The notes: a model not told the origin generated them from the letters alone. Positions 1 through 6,021 are shown, numbered from the stretch's first letter. The stretch is DNA of 6,096 bases from Frondihabitans sp. (GCA_025464735.1 JAODMX010000229.1:1-6096); one strand, 5' to 3'. Made by a program: numbers and translations.

Positions 1-401
1 ACATCGCAGTTGATCGTGTAGAGCTCGGCACCACCGGTCGCCCCCGGTGCCAGCGTCGATCGGAGGAGCTGGACCCGCGACTCGTTGCGCGGCGTGAGAA
101 GGCGCTCGACCGCGTCGTCGCCGCCCATGTTGATCAGGGGTGCGTCGTCGAGCGCGATCACCTCTTTCTCGGCCGGTTCAAAGAGCGAGCCGATCGAGAG
201 GGAGAGCACCTGACAGATCGTCACGAGTGTCGCCACGCTCGGCGATGTCTCGTTTCGCTCGATGCGGCTGATGAAACCCGGGGTCAGTTGAGTGGCTTCG
301 GCGACGTGAGCGATTGTGAGGCCTTGGGCCGATCGGCTCGCACGCAGCTTCGCGCCGATCAACGGTGGCGTCGGGGACGGAGCCGGACGTACAGGCCGCA
401 T
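1..401 (-). CDS. XRE-family transcriptional regulator, probable HTH-cupin type (partial, C-terminus beyond window)
   Basis: This gene reads leftward and leaves the window after about 133 codons, so only the N-terminal part is visible. Residues about 15-75 form a lambda-repressor-type helix-turn-helix: a start like [16 protein letters not shown], the recognition-helix stretch [17 protein letters not shown] (about 40-56), then [13 protein letters not shown]. After a short linker, the stretch [20 protein letters not shown] (about 109-128) resembles the first strands of a cupin domain, as in XRE-cupin regulators (family knowledge; the domain is incomplete here). The ATG at 401 is chosen because GGAGAG lies just upstream (404-409 on this strand) and the predicted protein begins shortly before the HTH. 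It diverges from the ureohydrolase gene, so it probably controls that operon and perhaps itself by sensing a small ligand through the cupin; this is inference. No stop is reached, so the full length is unknown. Confidence 0.88.
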   Translation of the reverse strand, partial: MRPVRPAPSPTPPLIGAKLRASRSAQGLTIAHVAEATQLTPGFISRIERNETSPSVATLVTICQVLSLSIGSLFEPAEKEVIALDDAPLINMGGDDAVERLLTPRNESRVQLLRSTLAPGATGGAELYTINCD

Positions 402-403
402 GT

Positions 404-409
404 CTCTCC
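404..409 (-). promoter_or_regulatory. Ribosome binding site of the XRE regulator
   Basis: On the minus strand GGAGAG is followed by AC and the ATG at 401. The spacing from GGAG to ATG is 4 bases, slightly short but usable, and this site decides the start. It also argues against the long reading of the ureohydrolase on the opposite strand, which would begin inside this gene. Confidence 0.5.
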
Positions 410-441
410 GCTCGCTCGACACGGCTGGACGACTGCGCCAG

Positions 442-495
442 CTTTGATCAGTATATTGTTCGAGTAAGTTGTTTTATAGGCACATTAAGTTGTCT
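442..495. promoter_or_regulatory. AT-rich divergent promoter/operator island
   Basis: In the 146-bp gap between the divergent regulator and ureohydrolase genes, this stretch is strikingly AT-rich against GC-rich surroundings. It holds -10-like hexamers on both strands (TATACT on the minus strand at 455-450, TATAGG on the plus strand at 475-480). It also holds two exact copies of TAAGTTGT at 465-472 and 486-493, whose starts are 21 bp apart, about two helical turns. I could not match a clean -35/-10 pair with 16-18 bp spacing on either strand, so exact promoters are not called. A regulator-binding region serving both genes is the likely role, by inference from position and composition. Confidence 0.5.
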
Positions 496-535
496 CCAAG
501 TGTTCGCGAGTTCCCGGATTCGCGCTTTCAATGAC

Positions 536-541
536 GAGAGG
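536..541 (+). promoter_or_regulatory. Ribosome binding site of the ureohydrolase gene
   Basis: GAGAGG lies 6 bases before the GTG at 548. It supports that GTG as the true start over the earliest in-frame GTG at 365, which lies inside the divergent regulator gene and would add 61 residues without family resemblance. Confidence 0.6.
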
Positions 542-547
542 TTCCCC

Positions 548-1498
548 GTGACTCCCCCCACCGACATCGTCGGCCCCACCGATTCGAGCAAGACACCCCG
601 TTTCGCCGGAATCGCGACCTTCGCGCTCCTGCCTCAGCTGAGCTCCGTCGCTCACGCCGATATCGCCGTGGTCGGCGTCCCATTCGACGCGGGCGTGAGC
701 TACCGCCCGGGGGCGCGTTTCGGGCCGGCGCACATCAGGGAGGCTTCGCGACTCCTCCGGCCGTACAACGCCGTCCAGGACGTCGAGCCATTCGCCAGGC
801 AGCAGGTCGTTGACGCCGGCGACATTGTCGCGAACCCGTTCGACATTGGCGAGGCCGTCAGCCAGATCGAGGCAGGCGCCCGCCTGCTGACCGAGTCGGG
901 AACCCGGCTCATCACTCTGGGCGGCGATCACACCATCGCGCTGCCCCTGCTGAGAAACGTCGCACGCACGCATGGCCCGGTCGCCGTCATCCACTTCGAC
1001 GCGCACCTCGACACCTGGGACACCTACTTCGGAGCCCCCGTGACGCACGGCACACCCTTCCGTCGAGCCTCCGAGGAAGGCCTGATCGACCGCACGGCGA
1101 GCTGGCACATCGGCACCCGCGGCCCGCTCTATGGGCGGGAGGATCTCCGAGACGACAAACGGCTCGGCTTCGCGATCATCGGCTCACACGAGTTCGAGAC
1201 CGAGAGCCTTCCCTCGATCATCGACCGAATCCACGCCCGCGTCGCCGGCAAGCCGGTCTACATCAGCGTCGACATCGACGTGCTGGACCCGTCTCACGCC
1301 CCCGGCACCGGCACTCCGGAGGCCGGCGGCCTGACGAGTCGTGAACTCCTGGCGGTTCTCCGCTCATTCGCCCCGACCGACCTCGTCGGCGCGGACGTGG
1401 TCGAGGTGTCGCCCGCGTACGACCATGCACAGATCACGGCCGTAGCCGCGTCCCACGTCGCCTACGAGCTCATCTCGGCGATGGCTCCGCGCGCATGA
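548..1498 (+). CDS. Agmatinase-type ureohydrolase (arginase/agmatinase family)
   Basis: Predicted 316-residue cytoplasmic metal-dependent hydrolase that would cleave a guanidino compound to urea plus an amine. Family hallmarks are present: GGDHTI (about 125-130, metal His128), DAHLDTW (about 151-157, metal Asp151, His153, Asp155), HGTPFRRA (about 168-175), [18 protein letters not shown] (about 241-258, metal Asp242 and Asp244), and Glu286 in VVEVSPAYD. These carry the residues of the binuclear Mn-type site (or Ni in guanidine hydrolases), so the enzyme looks intact. Length fits agmatinases (about 300-340). The GTG at 548 is preferred because of its ribosome binding site and because the family-like sequence begins soon after it. 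The gene overlaps the next one by 4 bases (ATGA). Agmatine is the default substrate, but guanidinobutyrase, guanidinopropionase, guanidine hydrolase and proclavaminate amidinohydrolase share these motifs. The adjacent NCS1 permease makes a substrate other than agmatine possible. Confidence 0.92.
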   Translation: MTPPTDIVGPTDSSKTPRFAGIATFALLPQLSSVAHADIAVVGVPFDAGVSYRPGARFGPAHIREASRLLRPYNAVQDVEPFARQQVVDAGDIVANPFDIGEAVSQIEAGARLLTESGTRLITLGGDHTIALPLLRNVARTHGPVAVIHFDAHLDTWDTYFGAPVTHGTPFRRASEEGLIDRTASWHIGTRGPLYGREDLRDDKRLGFAIIGSHEFETESLPSIIDRIHARVAGKPVYISVDIDVLDPSHAPGTGTPEAGGLTSRELLAVLRSFAPTDLVGADVVEVSPAYDHAQITAVAASHVAYELISAMAPRA

Positions 1499-1971
1499 GC
1501 GCGTCGCGCGAGGCAGGAGAACCTGACGTCGTAACCGCCGAGACCAGCGCGCTAGCAGCGGCCGACGCCATCATCGACGATTTCGGACATCATCGCCGCG
1601 AAGGGTACTTTGCCGGGTTCGACACTGACGCCACCTTCATCTTCCACACGCATCCCCGGCGATTGGAATCCCGCGCCGAGTACGAAGACCTCTGGCGCAG
1701 CTGGGAGGACGAACACGGGTTCCGGGTGCACAGCTGCACCTCGTCGAATCGGCGGATCCAGATCCTCGGCCACACCGCCATCTTCAGTCACGACGTCGTC
1801 ACCGATGCCACGCTCGACGCCGAGCGAGGGGCCTCCTACGAGCGCGAGACGATCGTGCTCCGATATCGCTCCGGCGCGTGGAGAGCAATCCACGAGCACC
1901 TGTCTCCCGCCGAGGTGGTCTCGACCGACGCATCAACGCCTATTGCCTCAGAGGATACAAATAGTGTTTAG
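1495..1971 (+). CDS. NTF2/SnoaL-like domain protein
   Basis: Small soluble protein of 158 residues with no signal peptide or membrane segment. The pattern fits the cone-shaped NTF2/SnoaL-like fold (DUF4440 or SnoaL_3 type): an N-terminal helix ([22 protein letters not shown], about 21-42), a strand with DATFIFHTH (about 45-53), a helix around [15 protein letters not shown] (about 62-76), strands [19 protein letters not shown] (about 87-105) and [21 protein letters not shown] (about 118-138). The closing W-R-x-I-H-E-H-L-S is typical of this group, whose members bind small ligands or act as isomerases, dehydratases or accessory subunits. The start overlaps the ureohydrolase stop, implying translational coupling; no separate ribosome binding site is evident. 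The last 20 residues are likely a disordered tail. Its job is unknown: a pathway enzyme or ligand-binding partner of the ureohydrolase are both possible. The stop codon falls in the loop of an inverted repeat. Confidence 0.85.
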   Translation: MSASREAGEPDVVTAETSALAAADAIIDDFGHHRREGYFAGFDTDATFIFHTHPRRLESRAEYEDLWRSWEDEHGFRVHSCTSSNRRIQILGHTAIFSHDVVTDATLDAERGASYERETIVLRYRSGAWRAIHEHLSPAEVVSTDASTPIASEDTNSV

Positions 1972-1972
1972 T
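1943..1972 (+). promoter_or_regulatory. Possible promoter for the permease gene
   Basis: TTGCCT (1943-1948) and TTTAGT (1967-1972) are separated by 18 bases, each matching four of six consensus positions. The -10-like hexamer lies in the loop of the inverted repeat at 1960-1982. If real, the permease could be transcribed separately from the ureohydrolase. Weak; co-transcription through the 53-bp gap is equally plausible. Confidence 0.25.
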
Positions 1973-1982
1973 TAGCACTATT
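1960..1982. repeat. Inverted repeat AATAGTG-N9-CACTATT, candidate operator
   Basis: Perfect 7-bp arms (1960-1966 and 1976-1982) flank a 9-base centre (TTTAGTTAG) that includes the stop codon of the NTF2-like gene. The element is AT-rich in a GC-rich setting and sits 43 bases before the permease start. No T-run follows, so it is not a typical intrinsic terminator. An operator for a dimeric regulator, or a weak mRNA hairpin between two cistrons, fits better. Confidence 0.5.
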
Positions 1983-2024
1983 GGACCTCACGAGGCGGTC
2001 CCGATCCCTGACATCGGAGTCAAG

Positions 2025-3509
2025 ATGAACTCGACCGATCGACAGCACTCCGCAATCGCAACGCCGACCCGGGCGCCTCTCGTCGAGAAGCGATCGATCG
2101 ACTGGGTACCGACGAGCGAACGACGCGGCAAGCTCTGGCACCAAGCACCGCTGTGGTTTCTGGGCAACTTCCAGTACTTCTCCATCCCAATCGGCTTCAT
2201 CGGTCCGTCACTCGGACTCTCGTTGATCTGGACAGCAGTGGCCAGCATCGTCGGAATCGGCATCGGCACGCTCTTCATGGCGTTCCACGCGTCGCAGGGC
2301 CCGCACATGGGGCTTCCCCAGATGATCCAGTCGCGAGCGCAGTTCGGATTCCGCGGCGTCCTCATCCCGCTGCTGGCAACGCTGTTCACCTACCTGGCCT
2401 TCAACATCGCCGACACCGTTCTGCTCGGAGAAGGCCTGCACAGCGCCTTCGGCTGGAACCCCACGGTGGTCGCGGTCACCTTCGCAGTGACGGCCGCCCT
2501 CCTCGCGATCTTCGGTCACGACTGGGTGCACAAGGTGTTCCGGGTGCTGCTCTACGTGTCGTTCCCGCTGACGGTGATCCTGACGCTGGGCGTCATCTTC
2601 GGTGCGGCAGGAGGCGCACGGCCCACCGCGCACTTCGGGTTCACGATCGTGGCGTTCATGGCCCAGCTGACGGCTGCCGCCGCCTACAACATCACCTACG
2701 CCCCGTACGTCTCCGACTATTCGCGGTACCTGCCGGAACAGACCGCTCCCCGCAAGGTCATCGCCGCCGTCTTCTTCGGCGCCTCGTCGTCGGCGATCTG
2801 GCTCATCATTCTCGGAGCGTGGCTCGCTATCGAGCTCCGGGCGACGGACGGACTCGCGGGTCTGCAGCTCGCCGGCAACAACGTGTTTCTGCACCTCGGT
2901 GACGCCGTGGCGCTGCTCTCCGCTCTCGCACTCGCCGCGACGATGGGGATGAATGCCTATGGCGGCATGCTCACCGTCCTGACCATGATCGACTCCTTCA
3001 AGTCGATCAAACCGACCAGGACCGCCCGGATCGTCACCATCGTGGTGCTGACCGTGGTGTGGTTCGCCGTCGCCAGCATCATCACGACCAACAGTGTCGG
3101 CACCGTGTTCGCGGCCCTGACGATCATGCTCTACCTTTTGGTCCCCTGGACCGCGACGAACCTCGTCGACTACTTCGTGGTGCGAAAAGGGCACTACGCG
3201 ATCACCGACCTCTTCACGCCATCCGGCATCTACGGCGCATGGGCCTGGCGCGGCCTCGTCTCGTTCGGCATCGGGCTGGCGTTCGAGGTCCCCTTTATGG
3301 TCATCCCCTCACTGGGCGGCTGGTCGTACACCGGTCCCGTGGCCCGGGCTCTCGGCGGACTCGACATCTCGTGGCTCGTCGGCCTGGCCGCGACATCGAT
3401 CGCCTACCTCCTGGTGACACGCTCCCTCGATACCGCAAAGGAACGCGCCGCCGAGCAGGTCAGCGACGCCGAACTCGTGCAGTACGACGAGACCGAGGTG
3501 CTCTCGTAA
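2025..3509 (+). CDS. NCS1-family permease (cytosine/purine/hydantoin-type transporter)
   Basis: 494-residue integral membrane protein, usual for nucleobase-cation-symport-1 transporters, which import nucleobases, hydantoins, allantoin or related compounds with H+ or Na+. About twelve hydrophobic segments can be traced (near 43-65, 66-88, 112-135, 145-163, 170-195, 203-222, 244-270, 290-318, 335-355, 358-378, 406-428, 446-465). Family signatures are clear: GPHMGLPQMIQSRAQFGFRG (92-111), YAPYVSDYSRYLP (225-237) and PWTATNLVDYFVVRKGHY (374-391). GGAG at 2016-2019 lies 5 bases before the ATG and fixes the start. It lies 53 bases after the NTF2-like gene and is probably in the same unit as the ureohydrolase, so it may import that enzyme's substrate. 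Family motifs place it in NCS1 but do not identify the solute; an automatic 'cytosine permease' label should be treated with care. It converges with the next gene, 15 bp away. Confidence 0.93.
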   Translation: MNSTDRQHSAIATPTRAPLVEKRSIDWVPTSERRGKLWHQAPLWFLGNFQYFSIPIGFIGPSLGLSLIWTAVASIVGIGIGTLFMAFHASQGPHMGLPQMIQSRAQFGFRGVLIPLLATLFTYLAFNIADTVLLGEGLHSAFGWNPTVVAVTFAVTAALLAIFGHDWVHKVFRVLLYVSFPLTVILTLGVIFGAAGGARPTAHFGFTIVAFMAQLTAAAAYNITYAPYVSDYSRYLPEQTAPRKVIAAVFFGASSSAIWLIILGAWLAIELRATDGLAGLQLAGNNVFLHLGDAVALLSALALAATMGMNAYGGMLTVLTMIDSFKSIKPTRTARIVTIVVLTVVWFAVASIITTNSVGTVFAALTIMLYLLVPWTATNLVDYFVVRKGHYAITDLFTPSGIYGAWAWRGLVSFGIGLAFEVPFMVIPSLGGWSYTGPVARALGGLDISWLVGLAATSIAYLLVTRSLDTAKERAAEQVSDAELVQYDETEVLS

Positions 3510-3531
3510 CGCCTACCAACCGGGTCAGGCG
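3510..3531. terminator. Small hairpin between convergent stop codons, possible shared terminator
   Basis: CGCCTACC (3510-3517) can pair with GGT-C-AGGCG (3523-3531), leaving one bulged C and a 5-base loop. It fills the 15-bp gap between the permease stop and the reductase stop and runs into the end of the reductase gene. There is no clear T-run on either strand, so an intrinsic terminator is only a weak call. Confidence 0.25.
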
Positions 3532-4271
3532 CCGCCGAAGCGCTCCGTGCGAATCGTGGCCGGGTCGTGGCCGCGGGCGACCAGCAGGTCGGTGATCGAG
3601 GCGACGAAGGCATTGGGGCCACAGACGTACACGGTGCCGGCCGAAGGATCCTGCACCCGGTTCTCGATATCGGCCGCGTTGATTCGACCCGGCTGGCGCG
3701 GCCACCCCTCGGGTGCGGACCGCGTGTAGACGACGTCGACCTCGACCAGTGCGTCGCCGGACAGTGCAGCGAGCTCGTCGCGATAGTAGAACGCCTCCGG
3801 CGTGCGAACCGAGTAGAGCAGGCGCATCGGCACCGCGGAGTTGCTGGGCGCCCGTGCACGCAGGATGGCCATGAGCGGTGCAATGCCCGATCCGCCGCCG
3901 ATGAGCTGCACAGGACTCGGGTCGGCTTCGTGCCACACGAACCAGCCGCCGATCGGCCCGCGGACCTCGAGAGCATCACCGACGTCGAGGCCCTGGACGA
4001 GGTACGGCGAGACCTCGCCTTCGGGGAGCTCCTCGACGGTGATTTCGACTTCGTCGCTCGCGAGTCGCCGCCCCGCCGGCCCACCGCCGGGAGTCGCCGA
4101 AAGGGAATACGATCGCACCGCCTGGTAGCCGTCGTCGGCCGTCAACCGGATGTCGACGTGCTGACCGGGCACGACACTGCCGAGGTCGGCGATCTTCAGC
4201 CGGATACTCCGCGCCGTGGACGTCTCCACGCGCACGTCGACGCAGGTCGCCGGACGCCACGACGTCGTCAC
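3525..4271 (-). CDS. FAD/NAD(P)-binding ferredoxin-reductase-type oxidoreductase
   Basis: About 248 residues, cytoplasmic, two-domain ferredoxin-NADP reductase fold. The FAD-binding barrel is residues about 1-110, with RSYSLSA (53-59) for flavin binding, GEVSPYL (85-91) and GPIGGWFVW (105-113). The NAD(P)-binding domain follows, with GGGSGIAPLMAILR (125-138), YVCGPNAF (215-222) and a C-terminal ERFGG. There is no cysteine-rich [2Fe-2S] domain, so it must pass electrons directly or through a partner. The GTG at 4271 is chosen: it overlaps the upstream stop as GTGA and has AGAGGA 9 bases before it (4281-4286). An in-frame GTG at 4292 would add seven residues and a longer overlap. It probably exchanges electrons between NAD(P)H and the adjoining sulfite-oxidase-like protein, an association inferred from translational coupling. 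Direction of electron flow and the substrate are not known. Confidence 0.9.
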   Translation of the reverse strand: MTTSWRPATCVDVRVETSTARSIRLKIADLGSVVPGQHVDIRLTADDGYQAVRSYSLSATPGGGPAGRRLASDEVEITVEELPEGEVSPYLVQGLDVGDALEVRGPIGGWFVWHEADPSPVQLIGGGSGIAPLMAILRARAPSNSAVPMRLLYSVRTPEAFYYRDELAALSGDALVEVDVVYTRSAPEGWPRQPGRINAADIENRVQDPSAGTVYVCGPNAFVASITDLLVARGHDPATIRTERFGGA

Positions 4272-4846
4272 GCGTAGCGTTCCTCTTTCCACGGATCACC
4301 GTGGTTGTGATAGCCGTACATCTCCCAGAACCCGGGCCGGTCGGCCGCCATCGTCTGAATGCCCTGGAGCCACTTGGCGCTCTTCCAGAAGTAGAGGTGG
4401 GGCACGAACAGGCGGGCGGGGCCGCCGTGCTCGGAGCTGAGGGGCTCGCCCTCGAAAGTGTGAACGACCCAGGCCTTGCCGCCGAGGAGATCGTCCATCG
4501 GCAGGTTCGTCGTGTAGCCGCCATAGCTGCGGGCCATGGCGAAGCGATGCTCCGTCGGCAACCCGGCGAAGAGCGTGTCGACCGAAACGCCGCGCCACCG
4601 TGTGCCCAGCTTGGACCAGCTCGTGACGCAGTGGATGTCGGTCGTGAGGTCTTCCTGCGGAAGGGCGAGGAAGTCGTCCCACGACCACGACCGCTGCCCC
4701 GTCTCGGTGGCGAGCTGGAGTTCCCAGGCCTTGATGTTCGGATCCGGACCCGCGGAGAGCACGGGGAACCCCGTCTCGAGGTACTGGCCCGGTGGCAGCG
4801 CCTCCTCGGCGCGACGCCGACTGGCGAAACCGGTGAACCCGACCAT
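4268..4846 (-). CDS. Sulfite oxidase-like molybdopterin-dependent oxidoreductase
   Basis: 192-residue protein made of a single oxidoreductase molybdopterin-binding domain (SUOX fold). The signature DIHCVTSWSKLGTRWRGV (70-87) supplies Cys73, the expected molybdenum ligand. SYGGYTTNLP (107-116) and the stretch from EHGGPARLFVPHLYFW to KSAKWL (139-160) match the cofactor-binding loops of this family. There is no twin-arginine or other signal peptide, unlike periplasmic MsrP (YedY), and no haem or dimerisation domain as in eukaryotic sulfite oxidase, so it is predicted to act in the cytoplasm. The ATG at 4846 is preferred: GAGGGAGA lies just upstream and family-like sequence starts there. An open frame extends up to 5083, but that extension lacks family resemblance and crosses into the divergent amidase gene. 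It is coupled to the FAD reductase by a 4-base overlap. The natural substrate (sulfite, sulfoxide, or another N- or S-oxide) cannot be told. Confidence 0.9.
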   Translation of the reverse strand: MVGFTGFASRRRAEEALPPGQYLETGFPVLSAGPDPNIKAWELQLATETGQRSWSWDDFLALPQEDLTTDIHCVTSWSKLGTRWRGVSVDTLFAGLPTEHRFAMARSYGGYTTNLPMDDLLGGKAWVVHTFEGEPLSSEHGGPARLFVPHLYFWKSAKWLQGIQTMAADRPGFWEMYGYHNHGDPWKEERYA

Positions 4847-4850
4847 GGCG

Positions 4851-4858
4851 TCTCCCTC
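4851..4858 (-). promoter_or_regulatory. Ribosome binding site of the sulfite oxidase-like gene
   Basis: On the minus strand GAGGGAGA precedes the ATG at 4846, with 5 bases between GGAG and the start. It decides the start against the longer open frame reaching 5083. Confidence 0.65.
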
Positions 4859-4892
4859 GTCACAGAGCGACCAACCGCTCGCAGCCATTGTT

Positions 4893-4906
4893 GCGGATCG
4901 ATCCGC
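4893..4906. repeat. Perfect 14-bp palindrome in the divergent intergenic gap
   Basis: GCGGATCGATCCGC is fully self-complementary. It lies in the 170-bp gap between the divergently transcribed sulfite oxidase-like and amidase genes, 47 bp from the former start and about 110 bp from the latter. This is where an operator for a dimeric regulator would be expected. I found no convincing -35/-10 pair around it, and GC-rich palindromes of this size can occur by chance. Confidence 0.35.
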
Positions 4907-5016
4907 CGCGCGGAACACCCACAAGTGACGCGGGCGCGCTCCGGCGAGGAACGCGGGAAGAATGAAGGAGAAGCGTCGACACTGCAGAGCGACGCCGCGA
5001 GAGGAACAGCCCGGAC

Positions 5017-5940
5017 ATGGCCACCCACCACCTCGACCCTTCTGCCGAGACCACTGCCGATGTCTTCGATCGAACGCATTCACCGCGCCTGGTGGTCCAG
5101 CCCGGTGACACCGTCGTCGTGAGGTCGCTCGACGCCCACGGCTACCTCGAACGCCAGACCTTCCCCGGCGAGGAACGGCCGAAACTGTTCCCCGATCGGC
5201 GCGGGCACGCTCTCACGGGGCCGATCCTCGTCGAAGGAGCCGAAGTCGGCGACATGCTCGCCCTCCACCTCGTCGACCTGACCCCCGGCCCCTGGGGCTG
5301 GACGGTGGCCGGTGGCGTCGACACTCACATCACCACGCGGCTCGGCGTCGCCGATGTGACGGCGTCCTGGCTCCTGTGGGAGCTGGACAGCGCGTCGGGT
5401 CGGGCGACGGAGAGCCGTGGCTTCGCGCGGCTCCTCGCCCCCTTCCTCGGTGTCATGGGCCTCGCCCCCGCCGACGACGGCGAGCACTCGACCATTCCTC
5501 CCCGCGCCGCGAACGGCGGCAACATCGACTGCCGGGATCTCGTGGCAGGCTCGACCCTCTACCTCCCGGTTGCAGTCCCGGGCGCACTGCTCCATCTCGG
5601 CGACGGGCACGCGGCCCAGGGAGACGGGGAGGTCGGTGGCACGGCGATCGAGTGCCCCATGCAGACCACGGCGACCGTCGATCTGACGCGCGACCGCCCC
5701 CTCGCCACGATTCACGCCGAAACTCCGATCGGCCGTATCACCTTCGGATTCGACGCCGACCTCAACGTGGCCACGGGCGACGCGCTCGATGCCATGGTCA
5801 TCTGGATGCAGGCGCTCTACGACCTCGACAAGGCGACGGCGCTGGCCCTCGCATCCACGACGGTCGACCTGCGGGTGACGCAGGTCGCCAACCAGACCTG
5901 GGGAGTCCACGCGGTCCTGCCCGAGGGGATCCTGGTCTGA
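5017..5940 (+). CDS. Acetamidase/formamidase family protein (FmdA/AmdA)
   Basis: 307-residue cytoplasmic amidohydrolase predicted to release ammonia from a short-chain amide such as formamide or acetamide. Family motifs appear in order: LTGPILVEGAEVGDMLALHL (66-85), APFLGVMGLAP (141-151), NGGNIDCRDL (166-175), LYLPVAVPGALLHLGDGHAA (181-200) continuing as QGDGEVGGTAIE (201-212), the glycine-rich GDGHAAQGDGEV being diagnostic, and a C-terminal VTQVANQTWGVHAVLP (287-302). The length is typical of the shorter bacterial members, and no expected block seems missing. The ATG at 5017 follows AGAGGA (5000-5005) by 11 bases, longer than ideal, but no better in-frame start is seen. It is divergent from the molybdoenzyme pair and apparently monocistronic. 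The family is known to hold members with untested substrates, so formamide is only the likeliest. With the ureohydrolase and permease to the left it fits a nitrogen-scavenging neighbourhood. Confidence 0.93.
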   Translation: MATHHLDPSAETTADVFDRTHSPRLVVQPGDTVVVRSLDAHGYLERQTFPGEERPKLFPDRRGHALTGPILVEGAEVGDMLALHLVDLTPGPWGWTVAGGVDTHITTRLGVADVTASWLLWELDSASGRATESRGFARLLAPFLGVMGLAPADDGEHSTIPPRAANGGNIDCRDLVAGSTLYLPVAVPGALLHLGDGHAAQGDGEVGGTAIECPMQTTATVDLTRDRPLATIHAETPIGRITFGFDADLNVATGDALDAMVIWMQALYDLDKATALALASTTVDLRVTQVANQTWGVHAVLPEGILV

Positions 5941-5981
5941 GGGTTGCCCGCGTCGCGGAGCCATGACGCCTCGCCGTGCCG

Positions 5982-6019
5982 CCCCGCCGCGCGACCCCGC
6001 CGCGCGACCCCGCCGCCGA
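5982..6019. repeat. 13-bp tandem GC repeat, about three copies
   Basis: CCCCGCCGCGCGA occurs twice head to tail (5982-5994 and 5995-6007), followed by a third copy lacking one base (CCCCGCCGCCGA, 6008-6019). It lies between the amidase stop and the probable stop of the minus-strand gene. Most likely it is slippage-prone intergenic sequence; no function is evident, and no terminator hairpin is obvious within it. Confidence 0.75.
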
Positions 6020-6021
6020 AC

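Noticed and set aside
2208..3194. Minus-strand open frame of 328 codons antisense to the permease
   Set aside because: His/Asp/Glu/Arg-rich sequence mirrors codon bias of the hydrophobic permease; no domain features.
4847..5016. Possible sigma-70-type promoters for the molybdoenzyme and amidase genes
   Set aside because: TTG-containing hexamers (for example 4888-4893) have no acceptable -10 at 16-18 bases on either strand, so no promoter is called.
3976..5079. Long minus-strand open frame of 367 codons overlapping the reductase and molybdoenzyme genes
   Set aside because: Its translation is Arg/Ser/Pro-rich with no family motif, while the two genes in the other frames carry clear signatures. 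It is a GC-skew shadow frame.
4301..5122. Plus-strand open frame of 273 codons antisense to the molybdoenzyme
   Set aside because: No recognisable domain or conserved motif; it crosses the amidase start in a different frame. Typical high-GC antisense opening.
5948..5958. CCGCGTCGCGG palindrome just after the amidase stop, considered as a terminator
   Set aside because: The centre is one base, leaving only a 3-bp stem around a 5-base loop in RNA, and there is no T-run after it.
5080..5964. Minus-strand open frame of 294 codons antisense to the amidase
   Set aside because: Low-complexity Arg/Gly/Val/Glu composition and complete overlap with a well-supported amidase gene on the other strand.
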